53,740 bases of DNA from Caryophanales bacterium UBA3620 (GTDB lineage: Bacteria > Bacillota_I > Bacilli_A > RF39 > UBA660), in assembly GCA_002375205.1 (NCBI GenBank), contig DFLL01000029.1, positions 1-53,740 of the forward strand, given 5' to 3'. The notes below the pieces were generated by a model, which worked only from the letters and a program-made list of their open reading frames with translations, ran no database searches and had not been told where the DNA came from. The position numbers and the translations under genes are program-made. This document shows positions 17,708 to 27,661 of the stretch, piece by piece (the stretch's first letter is position 1; each line of letters starts with the position of its first letter).

Positions 17708-18778
17708 CTAGTTTATTGTTAAATTTCTATCGGCTGGATATATTTGAATATATGTATTACCATCATTTACTATTAATTCTTTACCAGTAGAAGCTATTTT
17801 ATATTTTGTTTTACTCTTTTCATTTTCTTTTTCCCATTTTATAGGAACAGCATATCCATTACTAATATAATATCCTTCACCAGTACCTATATTATCTATT
17901 TTTTGATATAAACTATAACCACTATATGTGTAATTAGAGTAATTTACTCCATATACCAAAATATTTTTTACTTTATATTGCTCTCCTGTTACTAAGTCAG
18001 TATTTGGAGTATCATTCATACTACGAAGATATGTTTTTGATTCAGGATCATATTTATAATTTGATGTACGATAATCAGAATAATTAATACTTATATTATT
18101 AGCTACTCTACTATTTTCATAACTAGATAAATCTATTTCATCTGCTGAATATTTTAATAATAATCCACTATCAGTATCTTTTCTAAATCCCCTTTTATCT
18201 CTTGCTGTATTAAGTAAATCTGTTGTTGTAAATAAAGTGTGTTCCCATGCTCTATTTAAATTTTTATCACGAACTCCATATTCTCCATCAACATCTATAT
18301 CATTAATGCCTTCACTTGCTATTCTATTTAAAGCATCTTGTGCTCCACCAGCATGTTCATATATCGCATCATTTTCATATACATAACCTAAATATTGTGT
18401 TCTTGCACTTCTTACTGATCCAATTTTATTTACATCAACATCTCTAAATAAAGCCATCATCCTTGTTATACCGCCCTCAACCATAAGTTCATATACAATA
18501 TATGCTTTATCTAATCCTGCTTGTGGAAGCGCAGCATTATGACAGTTAATCATGACTGCATAAGGTCTTGTCTTACTTTCTGTATCAACGATAGTTACCT
18601 TTTTTTTAGTTGTTGCAGTTTTTTCTTTTGTTTCTTCTTGATTGTTCTTAATAATTTTACCATTATTATCTTTATTATTTAATAATAGAAATGTCACAAC
18701 AACACCTATGACTAGAACAATAGCCACAACTATAATAAATAATTTTTTATTAACAACTGTTTTTTTTCTATTTTTCAT
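17708..18778 (-). CDS. YerB-like DUF3048 surface protein
   Basis: A 356-residue protein with one N-terminal hydrophobic anchor (IIVVAIVLVIGVVVTFLLL) and a Lys/Thr-rich linker, then a DUF3048 domain. Recognisable stretches are RPYAVMINCHNAALPQAG, YELMVEGGITRMMALF, GSVRSARTQYL and YEHAGGAQDAL. Family members such as Bacillus YerB are extracytoplasmic proteins of unknown function. No lipobox Cys follows the hydrophobic segment. The start at 18778 is chosen over 18799 because AAAGGAG lies 6 bases before it. It sits alone between the two polysaccharide clusters, with its own terminator, so a role in surface-polymer assembly is only suggested by location. Confidence 0.85.
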   Translation of the reverse strand: MKNRKKTVVNKKLFIIVVAIVLVIGVVVTFLLLNNKDNNGKIIKNNQEETKEKTATTKKKVTIVDTESKTRPYAVMINCHNAALPQAGLDKAYIVYELMVEGGITRMMALFRDVDVNKIGSVRSARTQYLGYVYENDAIYEHAGGAQDALNRIASEGINDIDVDGEYGVRDKNLNRAWEHTLFTTTDLLNTARDKRGFRKDTDSGLLLKYSADEIDLSSYENSRVANNISINYSDYRTSNYKYDPESKTYLRSMNDTPNTDLVTGEQYKVKNILVYGVNYSNYTYSGYSLYQKIDNIGTGEGYYISNGYAVPIKWEKENEKSKTKYKIASTGKELIVNDGNTYIQIYPADRNLTIN

Positions 18779-18849
18779 ATTAATCTCCTTTACAATCATA
18801 TTGTAATTTTTGTTATTAGTTTTTTGTTTATTTACTTCTTAGATGCTAT

Positions 18850-20187
18850 TTATACTTTAGAAGAAATATTTTTTTTAATAATCTCTTTTATCCCATAATA
18901 TGGATTTAACGATTTAATGAGTAGTACTGAAATAATTCTTGTTTCCTTTATTAATAGAAATGCAACAACATTTGCACCAATTTGGCTTATTAATGTAGCA
19001 ATTGAAGCACCAATTATACTATATTTAGATATTAATAAAGCATTTAAAATAATATTAATAAAGCAACCAACAAAGGAATAAAATAAACTATACTTTTCTT
19101 TGTTTTCGCAAGTCATCCAAATATAATGTATATTTCCAAGCACTCCAAAGCACATTCCAAAAGTTAAAATGACTAATGGAATATAGGCATCTATATAATC
19201 CTTGCCATAGAGAATTAATATTCCTATTTTTCCAAAGATTATTATTCCTATTAAAAATGCCAAGCATACAATGGAAACAACATTATACAATTTTCTTAAA
19301 TTATTAAAATATGAATTTTCATCTACTTTTTTGCTACTTATAATTATTGGCTTAAATGCTGTAATTACTGCAAGCGGAACAAATGTCCATATTTCAGATA
19401 TACGAACAGCAGCTGAATATATGCCTACAATAGACTTATCGTTAAAGAATGTTCCTAACATAACTTGATCAATTTTTAGATAAATTGTTACCATTAAGGT
19501 AGATAAAGCAAAAAATTTACTTCGTTTTAATAGGTATTTCAAATATTCTTTATCAACTTGCCATTTTTCATTTTTATTATTTGTAATTTTTTTATAAGAA
19601 TTAGTTAATAAAATTATATAAATTACATTTTCTATTAAGTAAGTGCTAATATATAATAAAATATTTAAATTACAAATAACGGCAACTAGTTTTAAAACCG
19701 AAAAAATGGTTGTTGAAATAATCTTAGCAATGGAAATATATTTATTCTGAATATTTGCTTGAGAATAAAATGAAAAAATATCACCACTACTAATTATCAC
19801 ATTAATATTAAATAGTAATATTGCTAAGTTAGTCGGTAAATCATATGCAATAACAGCAACTGTTTGAGAAACAATAAGAGAAATTAAACTTAAAATAATT
19901 CTAATATACAAATTTGTTCCTAAAATTACGCCATCTTTGTATTTTTTTTGAGAAAAATCATTTACTATTATATGATTAGTTCCAAAAACAGCGATAAAAG
20001 AAAAAATTGCCACAAATGATGATGAAAAATTAATTATTCCGTAACCGTTTGTTCCATAATGTCTAGCAACAATACCTGTAAGAATTAGACTTAAAAGCAT
20101 TGTATATGCATTTTGAAATAGAATCCAACTTACATTTTTTACAACTTTGCCAGAAATCTTCTTTATAAACTCTTTAATTTTATTCAT
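18850..20187 (-). CDS. Second Wzx-type flippase (MOP superfamily), cluster A
   Basis: A 445-residue membrane protein with about 12-14 hydrophobic helices and flippase-like stretches (NAYTMLLSLILTGIVARHYG near the start, KIDQVMLGTFFNDKS in the middle). Exports lipid-linked repeat units made by cluster A. The start ATG overlaps the preceding glycosyltransferase stop (ATGAATAA), implying coupling. It is the last gene of cluster A; I see no clear terminator in the 70 bases before the DUF3048 gene, so read-through is possible. Only distantly similar to the cluster B flippase, which argues for two different cargoes. Confidence 0.88.
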   Translation of the reverse strand: MNKIKEFIKKISGKVVKNVSWILFQNAYTMLLSLILTGIVARHYGTNGYGIINFSSSFVAIFSFIAVFGTNHIIVNDFSQKKYKDGVILGTNLYIRIILSLISLIVSQTVAVIAYDLPTNLAILLFNINVIISSGDIFSFYSQANIQNKYISIAKIISTTIFSVLKLVAVICNLNILLYISTYLIENVIYIILLTNSYKKITNNKNEKWQVDKEYLKYLLKRSKFFALSTLMVTIYLKIDQVMLGTFFNDKSIVGIYSAAVRISEIWTFVPLAVITAFKPIIISSKKVDENSYFNNLRKLYNVVSIVCLAFLIGIIIFGKIGILILYGKDYIDAYIPLVILTFGMCFGVLGNIHYIWMTCENKEKYSLFYSFVGCFINIILNALLISKYSIIGASIATLISQIGANVVAFLLIKETRIISVLLIKSLNPYYGIKEIIKKNISSKV

Positions 20188-21454
20188 TTACTTGTTTATT
20201 CCTTCTTATTATATCTTCATATGTTTCAATTGTTACTTTCGCATTATTATCCCAAGCATGCCTAGTTACTGCGTGACGTGATGCATTAGCTCCCATTTTT
20301 TTACATAAATCATCATCATCAAAGAATTTTTCGACATAGTATGCAAGTAATTCTGGCTCTGTATATGGATACAAAAATCCTTCTTGTTTATCAACTAACA
20401 TTGTTGCCGTGCCTCCCACATTAGAAGCTACACATGGAACTGCAAGAATCATTGCTTCACCTAAAGAATTTGAACTATTCTCTACAGAAGAGGCCTGCAC
20501 AAAGACATTACAAGAAATTAATTTTTCTTTGTACTGTTCAGCACTTAAAAATCCGGTAAATATAATGTTATTCTTTAAATCATATTTATTAATAAGTTTT
20601 TGCAAATATTTTGTATAACTTTGTCGTTTTAATCTTCCTTTAATTGTTGATGTATCCAAAATATTGTTACCAGCAACAATAACTTTTACATCAGGATATT
20701 TTACTTTAATAATTTTCAATGCCTCAATCATAAGATAAAAGCCTTTAATTATTGATTGTGCTTGACTAAAAAAGATAGTATGTCTATTAATCTTATTTAT
20801 GTCCCACTTTCCTTCATAAAAACACTTCCTTAAGTTTTCTTCTCCTTGGTAATAGTGAATATTTGGATTAATTGCTAGAACCTCAGCCCTATCCCAATCA
20901 GTTCTACCAATAACATTATTAATACTTTCTATAATTCTTTTTTCATATTTAGCCCTATTCTTGTAATCTATACTGGTTAAATAACCTGTTTTGGGTTTAA
21001 AAAAGTCCCGAACTGTTAAATTCTTCAATAGTATACTAAATTCTAAGTTTGAATTATAAACGCGACTATATGATGTCAAAAAACCTTGAATTGAAACAAT
21101 ATAATTCAAACTTGGATATTCTTCAATTAATGGTAATGCCTTTGGATACTCTGTACCATGAATATGAACTATATCAGGATTAAAATCTTCAATAATTATT
21201 TTCCAGTACTTTCTAAGCTTAGAATTGTACTTATTCTCTTTCTTATTAGGAATTAAATAATACACAGTATTTTTATCAACGTATTTTTTTTGTTCCTTCC
21301 CAGTATAAGTTGCTACTATACAAAAATCAATTTTTTTCCCTTTATTTATGCCTGAATATAGAGAATGTGCCCATCCACCAAAACATGGTGCCACCATTCC
21401 CAGCTTAGAAGCTGGATATGGAAATATTGTGTTAACTACCCATAATACTTTCAT
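20180..21454 (-). CDS. GT4 family glycosyltransferase
   Basis: A 424-residue GT-B enzyme. The start MKVLWVVNTIFPYPA matches WcaL/EpsF-like GT4 enzymes. Later features are DIVHIHGTEYP, the donor-domain start IFFSQAQSIIKG, and the E-x7-E motif ENSSNSLGEAMILAVP followed by ASNVGGTATM. Extends the cluster A repeat unit. It overlaps the polymerase gene by 23 bases and the flippase gene by 8 bases. Donor sugar unknown. Confidence 0.88.
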   Translation of the reverse strand: MKVLWVVNTIFPYPASKLGMVAPCFGGWAHSLYSGINKGKKIDFCIVATYTGKEQKKYVDKNTVYYLIPNKKENKYNSKLRKYWKIIIEDFNPDIVHIHGTEYPKALPLIEEYPSLNYIVSIQGFLTSYSRVYNSNLEFSILLKNLTVRDFFKPKTGYLTSIDYKNRAKYEKRIIESINNVIGRTDWDRAEVLAINPNIHYYQGEENLRKCFYEGKWDINKINRHTIFFSQAQSIIKGFYLMIEALKIIKVKYPDVKVIVAGNNILDTSTIKGRLKRQSYTKYLQKLINKYDLKNNIIFTGFLSAEQYKEKLISCNVFVQASSVENSSNSLGEAMILAVPCVASNVGGTATMLVDKQEGFLYPYTEPELLAYYVEKFFDDDDLCKKMGANASRHAVTRHAWDNNAKVTIETYEDIIRRNKQVNE

Positions 21455-22913
21455 TATTGTTCTCCCTTCCTAATATGCTTGTTAAAAGCCATAATAATCC
21501 TATTATAAATATGGTTAAAAAGGAACCACCATCTTGAAAAAAGACATTATTTGCACTAAAGAAGCATACTATCATACATGTCTTTATAAAAATAACTGCT
21601 GCAAAAATATTTTTTGATTCAACGGCTGAACGATACGACATATTTAAAATAAAGCCTATTAAAAAAGTTAAAAGTATTGTTAACCCAAAGCCAATATCTG
21701 ATGCAGGATATATAAAGAACGTTGACCAAACCGCTCCTGTATCCCAACCTTTTGATGCTATTTTATACATATAAGTTCTCGAATAAATCCTACTTTCCAG
21801 ATTACTCTTTCCGATTATTTTTAAAAAATTGTGTCTAAAAAAATCAGAAAAGCCTAAACCATAACTTGAAGTAAAATCTTCTTGCATAGCGTATGATAAT
21901 CCTTTATAGCCATGCGTTAAATAGCTTACAATATGATTTAAACTACTTAATATGTTATTTGGTAAAAATGATAAAAAATATCTTTTTTTCAATTTAGATG
22001 TATTATATAATGATGATTCAGCAAACATATTATCTACATCAGCATTTTTAGTATCAATATTATAGATAATTAAATTTTTTTCTTTTTCATTATCGATTTT
22101 TACATTTTTATCATTATTTTTCTTATCTTCAACTTCTTTTATTGTTTCAGTCCCCATAACGGAATCGTGAATTAATCTATTTGACATTACAATTTTATAG
22201 TAAGCAAAAAATGATAGAACTAAAGCAATTATTGTAAAAACAATACCTATTTTCTTTCTTGGTTTATTATTTTTTAATGTCGAAAATAAATATAATATTA
22301 AAAATAAACTAATTTCAAAAACGAATGTAGCATAAGCGTTTATTATTCCTTGAGCAATTCCCAAAAATAGGTTTAATATTAAACAAACTATTCCAAATAT
22401 CTTTGATTTTCTTGAAAGACTCCTATTATATATAAAAAAGATAGGTATTATTAATGAAATTATTGGAGAGAATATGATATTTAGATATGCTGAGTAAACT
22501 GAAATGCCACTTATTTTGCCATGCGCTATTCTATATGCCTCACCACTATTAAACAATCCTCTAATAATATCTGGGTATATTTTGCCAGTAGTACTATATG
22601 TATTTAATACGTAGATTATAATAAATATAGCAAATGATATTGATATAACTTTATTAATATTATACTTTTTCACATTCGGTTTAATTTTTTTAAAACTTGC
22701 TATCACATAACCAAAAATCAAAAAAAACAAATTTAAAAATAAAAAAATATATAATTGCTTTGAATTAGTTATAGACCAATCATATGGTCCAAAAATAAAC
22801 AATAATATTGTTAATAAGTAAAAACCACTGCAAATTATTAAAGGCATATATTTAGCAAGGCCTTCATATTTTAAAGTAGCTTCAATATTATCATTACTAT
22901 CCCTCTTCTTCAT
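21432..22913 (-). CDS. Wzy-like oligosaccharide repeat-unit polymerase, cluster A
   Basis: A 493-residue protein with about 11-12 hydrophobic helices. A large hydrophilic loop between about residues 240 and 380 contains a Lys/Asp/Asn-rich stretch. Overall topology and the position between glycosyltransferases and a flippase fit a Wzy-type polymerase that joins flipped units outside the membrane. Such proteins have little sequence conservation, so the call rests on architecture and context. The start overlaps the previous gene by 17 bases; the end overlaps the next by 23. Confidence 0.75.
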   Translation of the reverse strand: MKKRDSNDNIEATLKYEGLAKYMPLIICSGFYLLTILLFIFGPYDWSITNSKQLYIFLFLNLFFLIFGYVIASFKKIKPNVKKYNINKVISISFAIFIIIYVLNTYSTTGKIYPDIIRGLFNSGEAYRIAHGKISGISVYSAYLNIIFSPIISLIIPIFFIYNRSLSRKSKIFGIVCLILNLFLGIAQGIINAYATFVFEISLFLILYLFSTLKNNKPRKKIGIVFTIIALVLSFFAYYKIVMSNRLIHDSVMGTETIKEVEDKKNNDKNVKIDNEKEKNLIIYNIDTKNADVDNMFAESSLYNTSKLKKRYFLSFLPNNILSSLNHIVSYLTHGYKGLSYAMQEDFTSSYGLGFSDFFRHNFLKIIGKSNLESRIYSRTYMYKIASKGWDTGAVWSTFFIYPASDIGFGLTILLTFLIGFILNMSYRSAVESKNIFAAVIFIKTCMIVCFFSANNVFFQDGGSFLTIFIIGLLWLLTSILGRENNNESIMGS

Positions 22914-24144
22914 TTTTTATTACCTCTTTACACAAATTAATAATTCTATTTGACTGAATAACATTATTTTTTTTATTTAACACAAATTCTCTTGTTTTTA
23001 ATCCTTTCTCACGTAATTCTTTATAACTGTGAGAAAATACTTCATTTAAAGAATTAGTTATATCTTCCTTACTATTTCCATTTATTAAATAAACATAATC
23101 ATAATATTCTTGAGGCATTCCAGGCAATTTTGTTGTTAACAATGGTGTTCCAGATACCATATATTCCATATTCTTTGATGGAAAAGAATATTTAGTAAAT
23201 TCTTGGTTAAAAGGCCTTGGATTTATTAAGAGTGATACTTGTTGTTCTTTTTCAACAACAGTTTTGTTATCAACAATACCATAGAATTTAATTCTTTTAT
23301 CCTTTCTCATTTGATTTTCAATCACAGGTGCATAGTCACCGGCACCAAAAATCCATAATTCTGCATTATCGTTTGCATAATTCATAAATCCTTCAACTAA
23401 GTTTTTAACTCCATATTGTTCCCTTAATGCACCAGCATACATTATAATGTCTTTTTTAGGGCCTTTTTTTGGTGGCTTTTTAGATACCATTTTACTATCA
23501 ACCAAACCCTCCATAATAATATAAGGCTTAGAATTATGGTTTAATACTTCATTCATTGCTTCAGTCAAAAATACAAAGCCATCAATTTTCTTATATTGAT
23601 TATGCATACATTTGGAAATAAGCTTATGTATTTTTTTACTATCTTTTCTAGCATCCTTTACATCTGCCATATATTCATATATGTCGCATACTATTGCTAT
23701 TTTAGGGCACTTTTTTATTTTTGTTGCAAAATTAATAAATGGAATAATAGTTATATATGCAGCATCAATAATTATACATTTATATTTGTTATTTTCATTT
23801 TTTTTTATCCATTTCAATGTTTTGAAAAAAAATGAAACTCCTGCAAAAAAATTTTTCAATATTGGAATATTTATTAGTCCAATATGCTCGTATATTATAT
23901 TATTTTCTTCATTTATGACATTTTTCCAATATGTTTTTTTATGGCTCTTACTAGAAATTGGCCTACCTATTAAAGAATAAACTTTATTATTATTTTCAAC
24001 CATTCCATCCAATATTAAATGATGAAATTTATAACCAGATTCTTGCATTCCATATTTTGAAACGTTAATATTACTTTTTAGCATCTGTTTAATATAATTG
24101 AATTGTTCCTTTGATGGAACTGAAGATATATATAATATTTCCAT
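22897..24144 (-). CDS. GT4-like glycosyltransferase
   Basis: A 415-residue GT-B protein. It has an N-terminal half with MEILYISSVPSKEQF and KYKCIIIDAAYI, and a C-terminal donor-binding half starting at DIIMYAGALREQYGVKNLV. FGAGDYAPVI and FTKYSFPSKNMEYMVSGTP follow, resembling the donor site of galactofuranosyl- and rhamnosyl-type transferases. The usual second Glu of the E-x7-E motif is replaced by the NMEY context. Coupled through a TAATG overlap with the upstream GT4 and a 17-base overlap with the polymerase. Sugar unknown. Confidence 0.78.
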   Translation of the reverse strand: MEILYISSVPSKEQFNYIKQMLKSNINVSKYGMQESGYKFHHLILDGMVENNNKVYSLIGRPISSKSHKKTYWKNVINEENNIIYEHIGLINIPILKNFFAGVSFFFKTLKWIKKNENNKYKCIIIDAAYITIIPFINFATKIKKCPKIAIVCDIYEYMADVKDARKDSKKIHKLISKCMHNQYKKIDGFVFLTEAMNEVLNHNSKPYIIMEGLVDSKMVSKKPPKKGPKKDIIMYAGALREQYGVKNLVEGFMNYANDNAELWIFGAGDYAPVIENQMRKDKRIKFYGIVDNKTVVEKEQQVSLLINPRPFNQEFTKYSFPSKNMEYMVSGTPLLTTKLPGMPQEYYDYVYLINGNSKEDITNSLNEVFSHSYKELREKGLKTREFVLNKKNNVIQSNRIINLCKEVIKNEEEG

Positions 24145-25340
24145 TATTTTCGCTCCTCATATATTTTAATATTTTCTTTAAGCATATTTTTGTTATTAAA
24201 TTTTTTTGAATAATTATGTATTTGTTTTTTATCATATTTTTCTTTTATTATTTTCTTATATGCATTATAATAATCCTCAGGATTAACATTATTAATAACC
24301 ATTCCTACATCTTCAGTTAATAATTCTCTAGGGGCACTCATTCCACAAACTATTGTTGGAGTGCCACAAGCTAATGCTTCGACAGTAACAAGAGAAAACG
24401 TTTCTTCAACAGAAGGATTAATAAATACATCTGCTATTGAGTATAAACTAGCTAATTCTTTTTGATTTTCTGTTCTTTTAATGCCTATAATATTTGATGG
24501 TAATTCTATTATTTGTTTATCATTTACACCAACTAATACTATAATCTCATCTTTATCTATCATTTTTGATAATTCAATAAAAATATTTAGTCCTTTTCTT
24601 TCTTCCCAAATATTAGCAACACCTAACAATACTATCTTATTATCAGGTATATTATATTTTCCTTTAATATTTTTATCATTCACTGGTTTGAATATGTCCA
24701 AATTAATACCATTGTGTATAGTTTTAATTGGATATTTACCTAAAAATGATTTTTCAACTATTTTTTTTAACCAATTCGATGGAGTTATAATCTGCAAATC
24801 ATTTAGGTTACTAAATAGTTTCTTTTTTAATCGGTATTCTCTTCTAGTGGTATCAAAGTATTCTTTAGGATAGGATTTAAGTTGTGGACATTTCATACAT
24901 CCTTCTTGCCATTTATTACAATTAGCTGATACAAAATGAGAGCAATGTCCTGTAAATGACCAACAGTCATGCAAAGTCCATATAATTTTACCATTATAAT
25001 CATTTTTTAAATATTTAAATAATACTTTTAAATTTATCCAATATCCATGTATATTATGCATATGTATGATATCCGGATTTGTTTTTTTTAAATATTTTAC
25101 TATCTTTTTTGTGGCAAAATATGACCCATGTCCATTGAAACCTAAACGAGCTAAAAAGACATGAAAATATATTCCTATTTTGCTATTAAATTTAAGGCAA
25201 TTAACATCTTCTTTGGGATTTCCACGACCATAAATGCATGTAACATCATAACCATTATTGCTTGCAGATTTCGCTAAATCACACATTATTTTTCCTGTAG
25301 AGCCATTACATACAACATTTAATAATACTAATTTCTTCAT
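24144..25340 (-). CDS. GT4 glycosyltransferase with a cysteine-rich insertion (WcaC-like)
   Basis: A 398-residue GT-B enzyme. N-terminal motif NGSTGKIMCDLAK; donor-site motif PSVEETFSLVTVEALACGTP. Between them is WTLHDCWSFTGHCSHF followed by CNKWQEGCMKCP: six cysteines and several histidines in about 40 residues. That segment is conserved in WcaC-like transferases of capsule and colanic-acid loci and could bind metal. Starts 5 bases after the CapG-like gene. Extends the cluster A repeat unit; donor unknown. Confidence 0.87.
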   Translation of the reverse strand: MKKLVLLNVVCNGSTGKIMCDLAKSASNNGYDVTCIYGRGNPKEDVNCLKFNSKIGIYFHVFLARLGFNGHGSYFATKKIVKYLKKTNPDIIHMHNIHGYWINLKVLFKYLKNDYNGKIIWTLHDCWSFTGHCSHFVSANCNKWQEGCMKCPQLKSYPKEYFDTTRREYRLKKKLFSNLNDLQIITPSNWLKKIVEKSFLGKYPIKTIHNGINLDIFKPVNDKNIKGKYNIPDNKIVLLGVANIWEERKGLNIFIELSKMIDKDEIIVLVGVNDKQIIELPSNIIGIKRTENQKELASLYSIADVFINPSVEETFSLVTVEALACGTPTIVCGMSAPRELLTEDVGMVINNVNPEDYYNAYKKIIKEKYDKKQIHNYSKKFNNKNMLKENIKIYEERK

Positions 25341-25344
25341 ACTA

Positions 25345-26538
25345 TCACCACTGTTTATTTTTTCTCCATACCATCTTATTTACAATACTAGTATAACTTT
25401 GAATTATTTTAACAACTTTATCACTTACATTTGTATCTATATAATTAGGTACTGGTAGACCTAAATCATTATTGTTATTCATAGATACAGCAAGATCTAC
25501 TGCATTTAGTAAATCTTTTGTATTAATACCCGCTAGTACAAAATCTCCTTTATCTAATGCTTCTGGTCTTTCGGTACTTGTTCTTATACAAACAGCAGGA
25601 AATGATTTTCCTTTAGATATATAAAAGGAACTTTCCTCAGGTAAGGTACCGGAATCAGATACTACGCAAAAGGCATTCATTTGTAAATTATTGTAGTCAT
25701 GGAATCCTAAAGGTTCGTGTTTTATTACTCTTTCATCTAGTTTAAAATTCATTTTTTCTAGTTTATTCTTACTTCTAGGATGACATGAATATAAAATAGG
25801 CATATTATATTTCTCTGCTAATTCATTAATAGCAGTAAATAAACTTATAAAATTTTCATCTGTATCAATGTTTTCTTCACGATGAGCGGATAATAGGATA
25901 TATTTACCTTTTTCTAAATTTAATCTTGTTAATATATCTGATTTTAGTATTTCATCGTAATTATTTGATAATACTTCTGCCATTGGAGAACCAGTTACAT
26001 ATGTTCTCTCTTTTGGAAGACCACACTCATGTAAATATGTTCTAGCTTGTTCACTATATGCCATATTAACATCAGAGATAATATCTACTATTCTCCTGTT
26101 GGTTTCTTCTGGTAAACACTCATCTTTACATCTATTACCAGCTTCCATATGAAAAATTGGTATATGTAATCTCTTAGCAGCAATAGCGGATAAACAACTA
26201 TTGGTGTCCCCTAGTATTAATAAAGCGTCTGGTTTAATTGTATTCATTAATTTGTACGATGAATTAATGATATTTCCAATTGTTTCTCCAAGGTCTTTTC
26301 CTACGGCATCCATATAAACTTCTGGATCACCTAATTTTAAGTCTTTGAAGAATATTCCATTCAAATTATAATCATAGTTTTGTCCAGTATGAGCTAGTAT
26401 ACAATCAAAATATTTTCTACATTTATTTATTACTGCGCTTAATCTTATTATTTCAGGTCTTGTTCCTACAATTATTAACAATTTTAATTTACCATTTTCT
26501 TTCCATTTAATATTTGTGTAGTCTTTTTTTATATTCAT
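25345..26538 (-). CDS. capG: CapG/FnlC-type UDP-sugar 2-epimerase (UDP-L-FucNAc synthesis, last step)
   Basis: Belongs to the non-hydrolysing 2-epimerase family but to the CapG/WbjD/FnlC branch, which converts UDP-2-acetamido-2,6-dideoxy-L-talose to UDP-L-FucNAc. Motifs: VGTRPEIIRLSAV near 24-36, LGDTNSCLSA, HMEAGNRCKDECLPEETNRR (this replaces the GLRT pattern of WecB), LSAHREEN, and SDSGTLPEESSFY followed by RTSTERPE. It is adjacent to CapF and CapE homologues in the biosynthetic order. Overlaps capF by 32 bases. Ends in TGA directly after a TGG codon, which shows the standard code. Confidence 0.93.
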   Translation of the reverse strand: MNIKKDYTNIKWKENGKLKLLIIVGTRPEIIRLSAVINKCRKYFDCILAHTGQNYDYNLNGIFFKDLKLGDPEVYMDAVGKDLGETIGNIINSSYKLMNTIKPDALLILGDTNSCLSAIAAKRLHIPIFHMEAGNRCKDECLPEETNRRIVDIISDVNMAYSEQARTYLHECGLPKERTYVTGSPMAEVLSNNYDEILKSDILTRLNLEKGKYILLSAHREENIDTDENFISLFTAINELAEKYNMPILYSCHPRSKNKLEKMNFKLDERVIKHEPLGFHDYNNLQMNAFCVVSDSGTLPEESSFYISKGKSFPAVCIRTSTERPEALDKGDFVLAGINTKDLLNAVDLAVSMNNNNDLGLPVPNYIDTNVSDKVVKIIQSYTSIVNKMVWRKNKQW

Positions 26539-27652
26539 CTTGAGTTTCCTCCATTACATAGGTATCTGTTCTGTTTGAATCAAATAATTCATTTGCCCAT
26601 AATATTAATATCAATTCTTCATTACCAACATTATTAATACTATGCTGATATCCTACTGGTATTGTTACATATTGTAGTTTGTCACCACTTACTTCAAACT
26701 CATATGTTTCATGAGTAATTACATGTTCAAATTTTATTTTTGCTTTTCCTTTTATGACGATAAACCTTTCCATTTTAGTATGATGATAGTGCCCTCCTCT
26801 TATGATTTCAGGATTTGTTGTTGATACTGATACTTGACCAGCTTCTTTTGTTCTAACTAATTCACAGAATAATCCTCTATTATCTCGATGTTCTTCTAAG
26901 TCCACTACCATTTCCTTTAAAGGGGCATAACTAATATAAGTTGCATAAAGCTTTTTAGTAAATTCATCTCCTGTCGAAGGAACCATTATACCTCTATCAT
27001 TTTCTTTAAATGATTTAATTAAGTTAGCAATATAACCCAAAGATTTTACATAAGTTATTGGAATATAATAAAAATTTCCTTCTCTATGAGCTTTATCACT
27101 TAAACATCTAATTAATTCTTCACATACATCATCAATATAAGCAAGATTTAATTCTTTATTTTCATCATTTACTACTATTTCTAAATTGTTTGCTATATTA
27201 TTGCAAAATGTTGCTATGACACTATTGTAATTAGGTCTACACCATTTTCCAAATAAATTTGGAAATCTGTATACATATACTTTAACATTATTATCTTTTG
27301 CATATTTGAATATTAAATCTTCTCCAGCTTTTTTAGATTTACCATAATCATTATCAAGTTCTGCCTGAATAGATGAAGATATCATTATTGGGCATTTATT
27401 ATTATTTTCTATTAATTTATTTAATAAAACACTAGTAAAACCAAAATTACCTTCCATATATTCGCTTGTATTTTGTGGTCTATTAACTCCCGCTAGATGA
27501 TATACGAAATCACATTCCATTGTATATTTATCTAATTCTTCTTCTGTTGAATCAATATCATATTTTAATACTTCAATATCTTTATTTAGGCTTAAATGAC
27601 TTATTAGATTCTTTCCTACGAAACCGTTTGCTCCTGTTATTAATACTTTCAT
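26507..27652 (-). CDS. capF: CapF/FnlB: bifunctional epimerase-reductase with C-terminal cupin (UDP-L-FucNAc synthesis)
   Basis: A 381-residue two-domain enzyme. Residues 1 to about 250 are an extended SDR fold: GANGFVGKNL at 7-16, HLAGVNRPQNT, and the YGKSKKAGE catalytic stretch. The C-terminal cupin carries RGGHYHHTKMERF, whose histidines bind zinc in CapF of Staphylococcus aureus, and PVGYQHSINNVG. The cupin epimerises C3 and the SDR domain reduces C4 of the CapE product, giving UDP-L-6-deoxy-TalNAc for CapG. Nine bases after capE. Very confident. Confidence 0.95.
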   Translation of the reverse strand: MKVLITGANGFVGKNLISHLSLNKDIEVLKYDIDSTEEELDKYTMECDFVYHLAGVNRPQNTSEYMEGNFGFTSVLLNKLIENNNKCPIMISSSIQAELDNDYGKSKKAGEDLIFKYAKDNNVKVYVYRFPNLFGKWCRPNYNSVIATFCNNIANNLEIVVNDENKELNLAYIDDVCEELIRCLSDKAHREGNFYYIPITYVKSLGYIANLIKSFKENDRGIMVPSTGDEFTKKLYATYISYAPLKEMVVDLEEHRDNRGLFCELVRTKEAGQVSVSTTNPEIIRGGHYHHTKMERFIVIKGKAKIKFEHVITHETYEFEVSGDKLQYVTIPVGYQHSINNVGNEELILILWANELFDSNRTDTYVMEETQDEYKKRLHKY

Positions 27653-27661
27653 ATATTCCTC

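Noticed and set aside
24481..24873. Plus-strand open frame of 130 residues
   Set aside because: Fully antisense to the GT4 gene at 24144-25340 whose motifs are clear; composition reflects the reverse reading.
25345..25347. Possible reassignment of TGA to Trp, as in some Bacillota relatives
   Set aside because: TGA is the stop of the CapG-like gene here, directly after TGG, and the other stops I checked are TAA or TAG.
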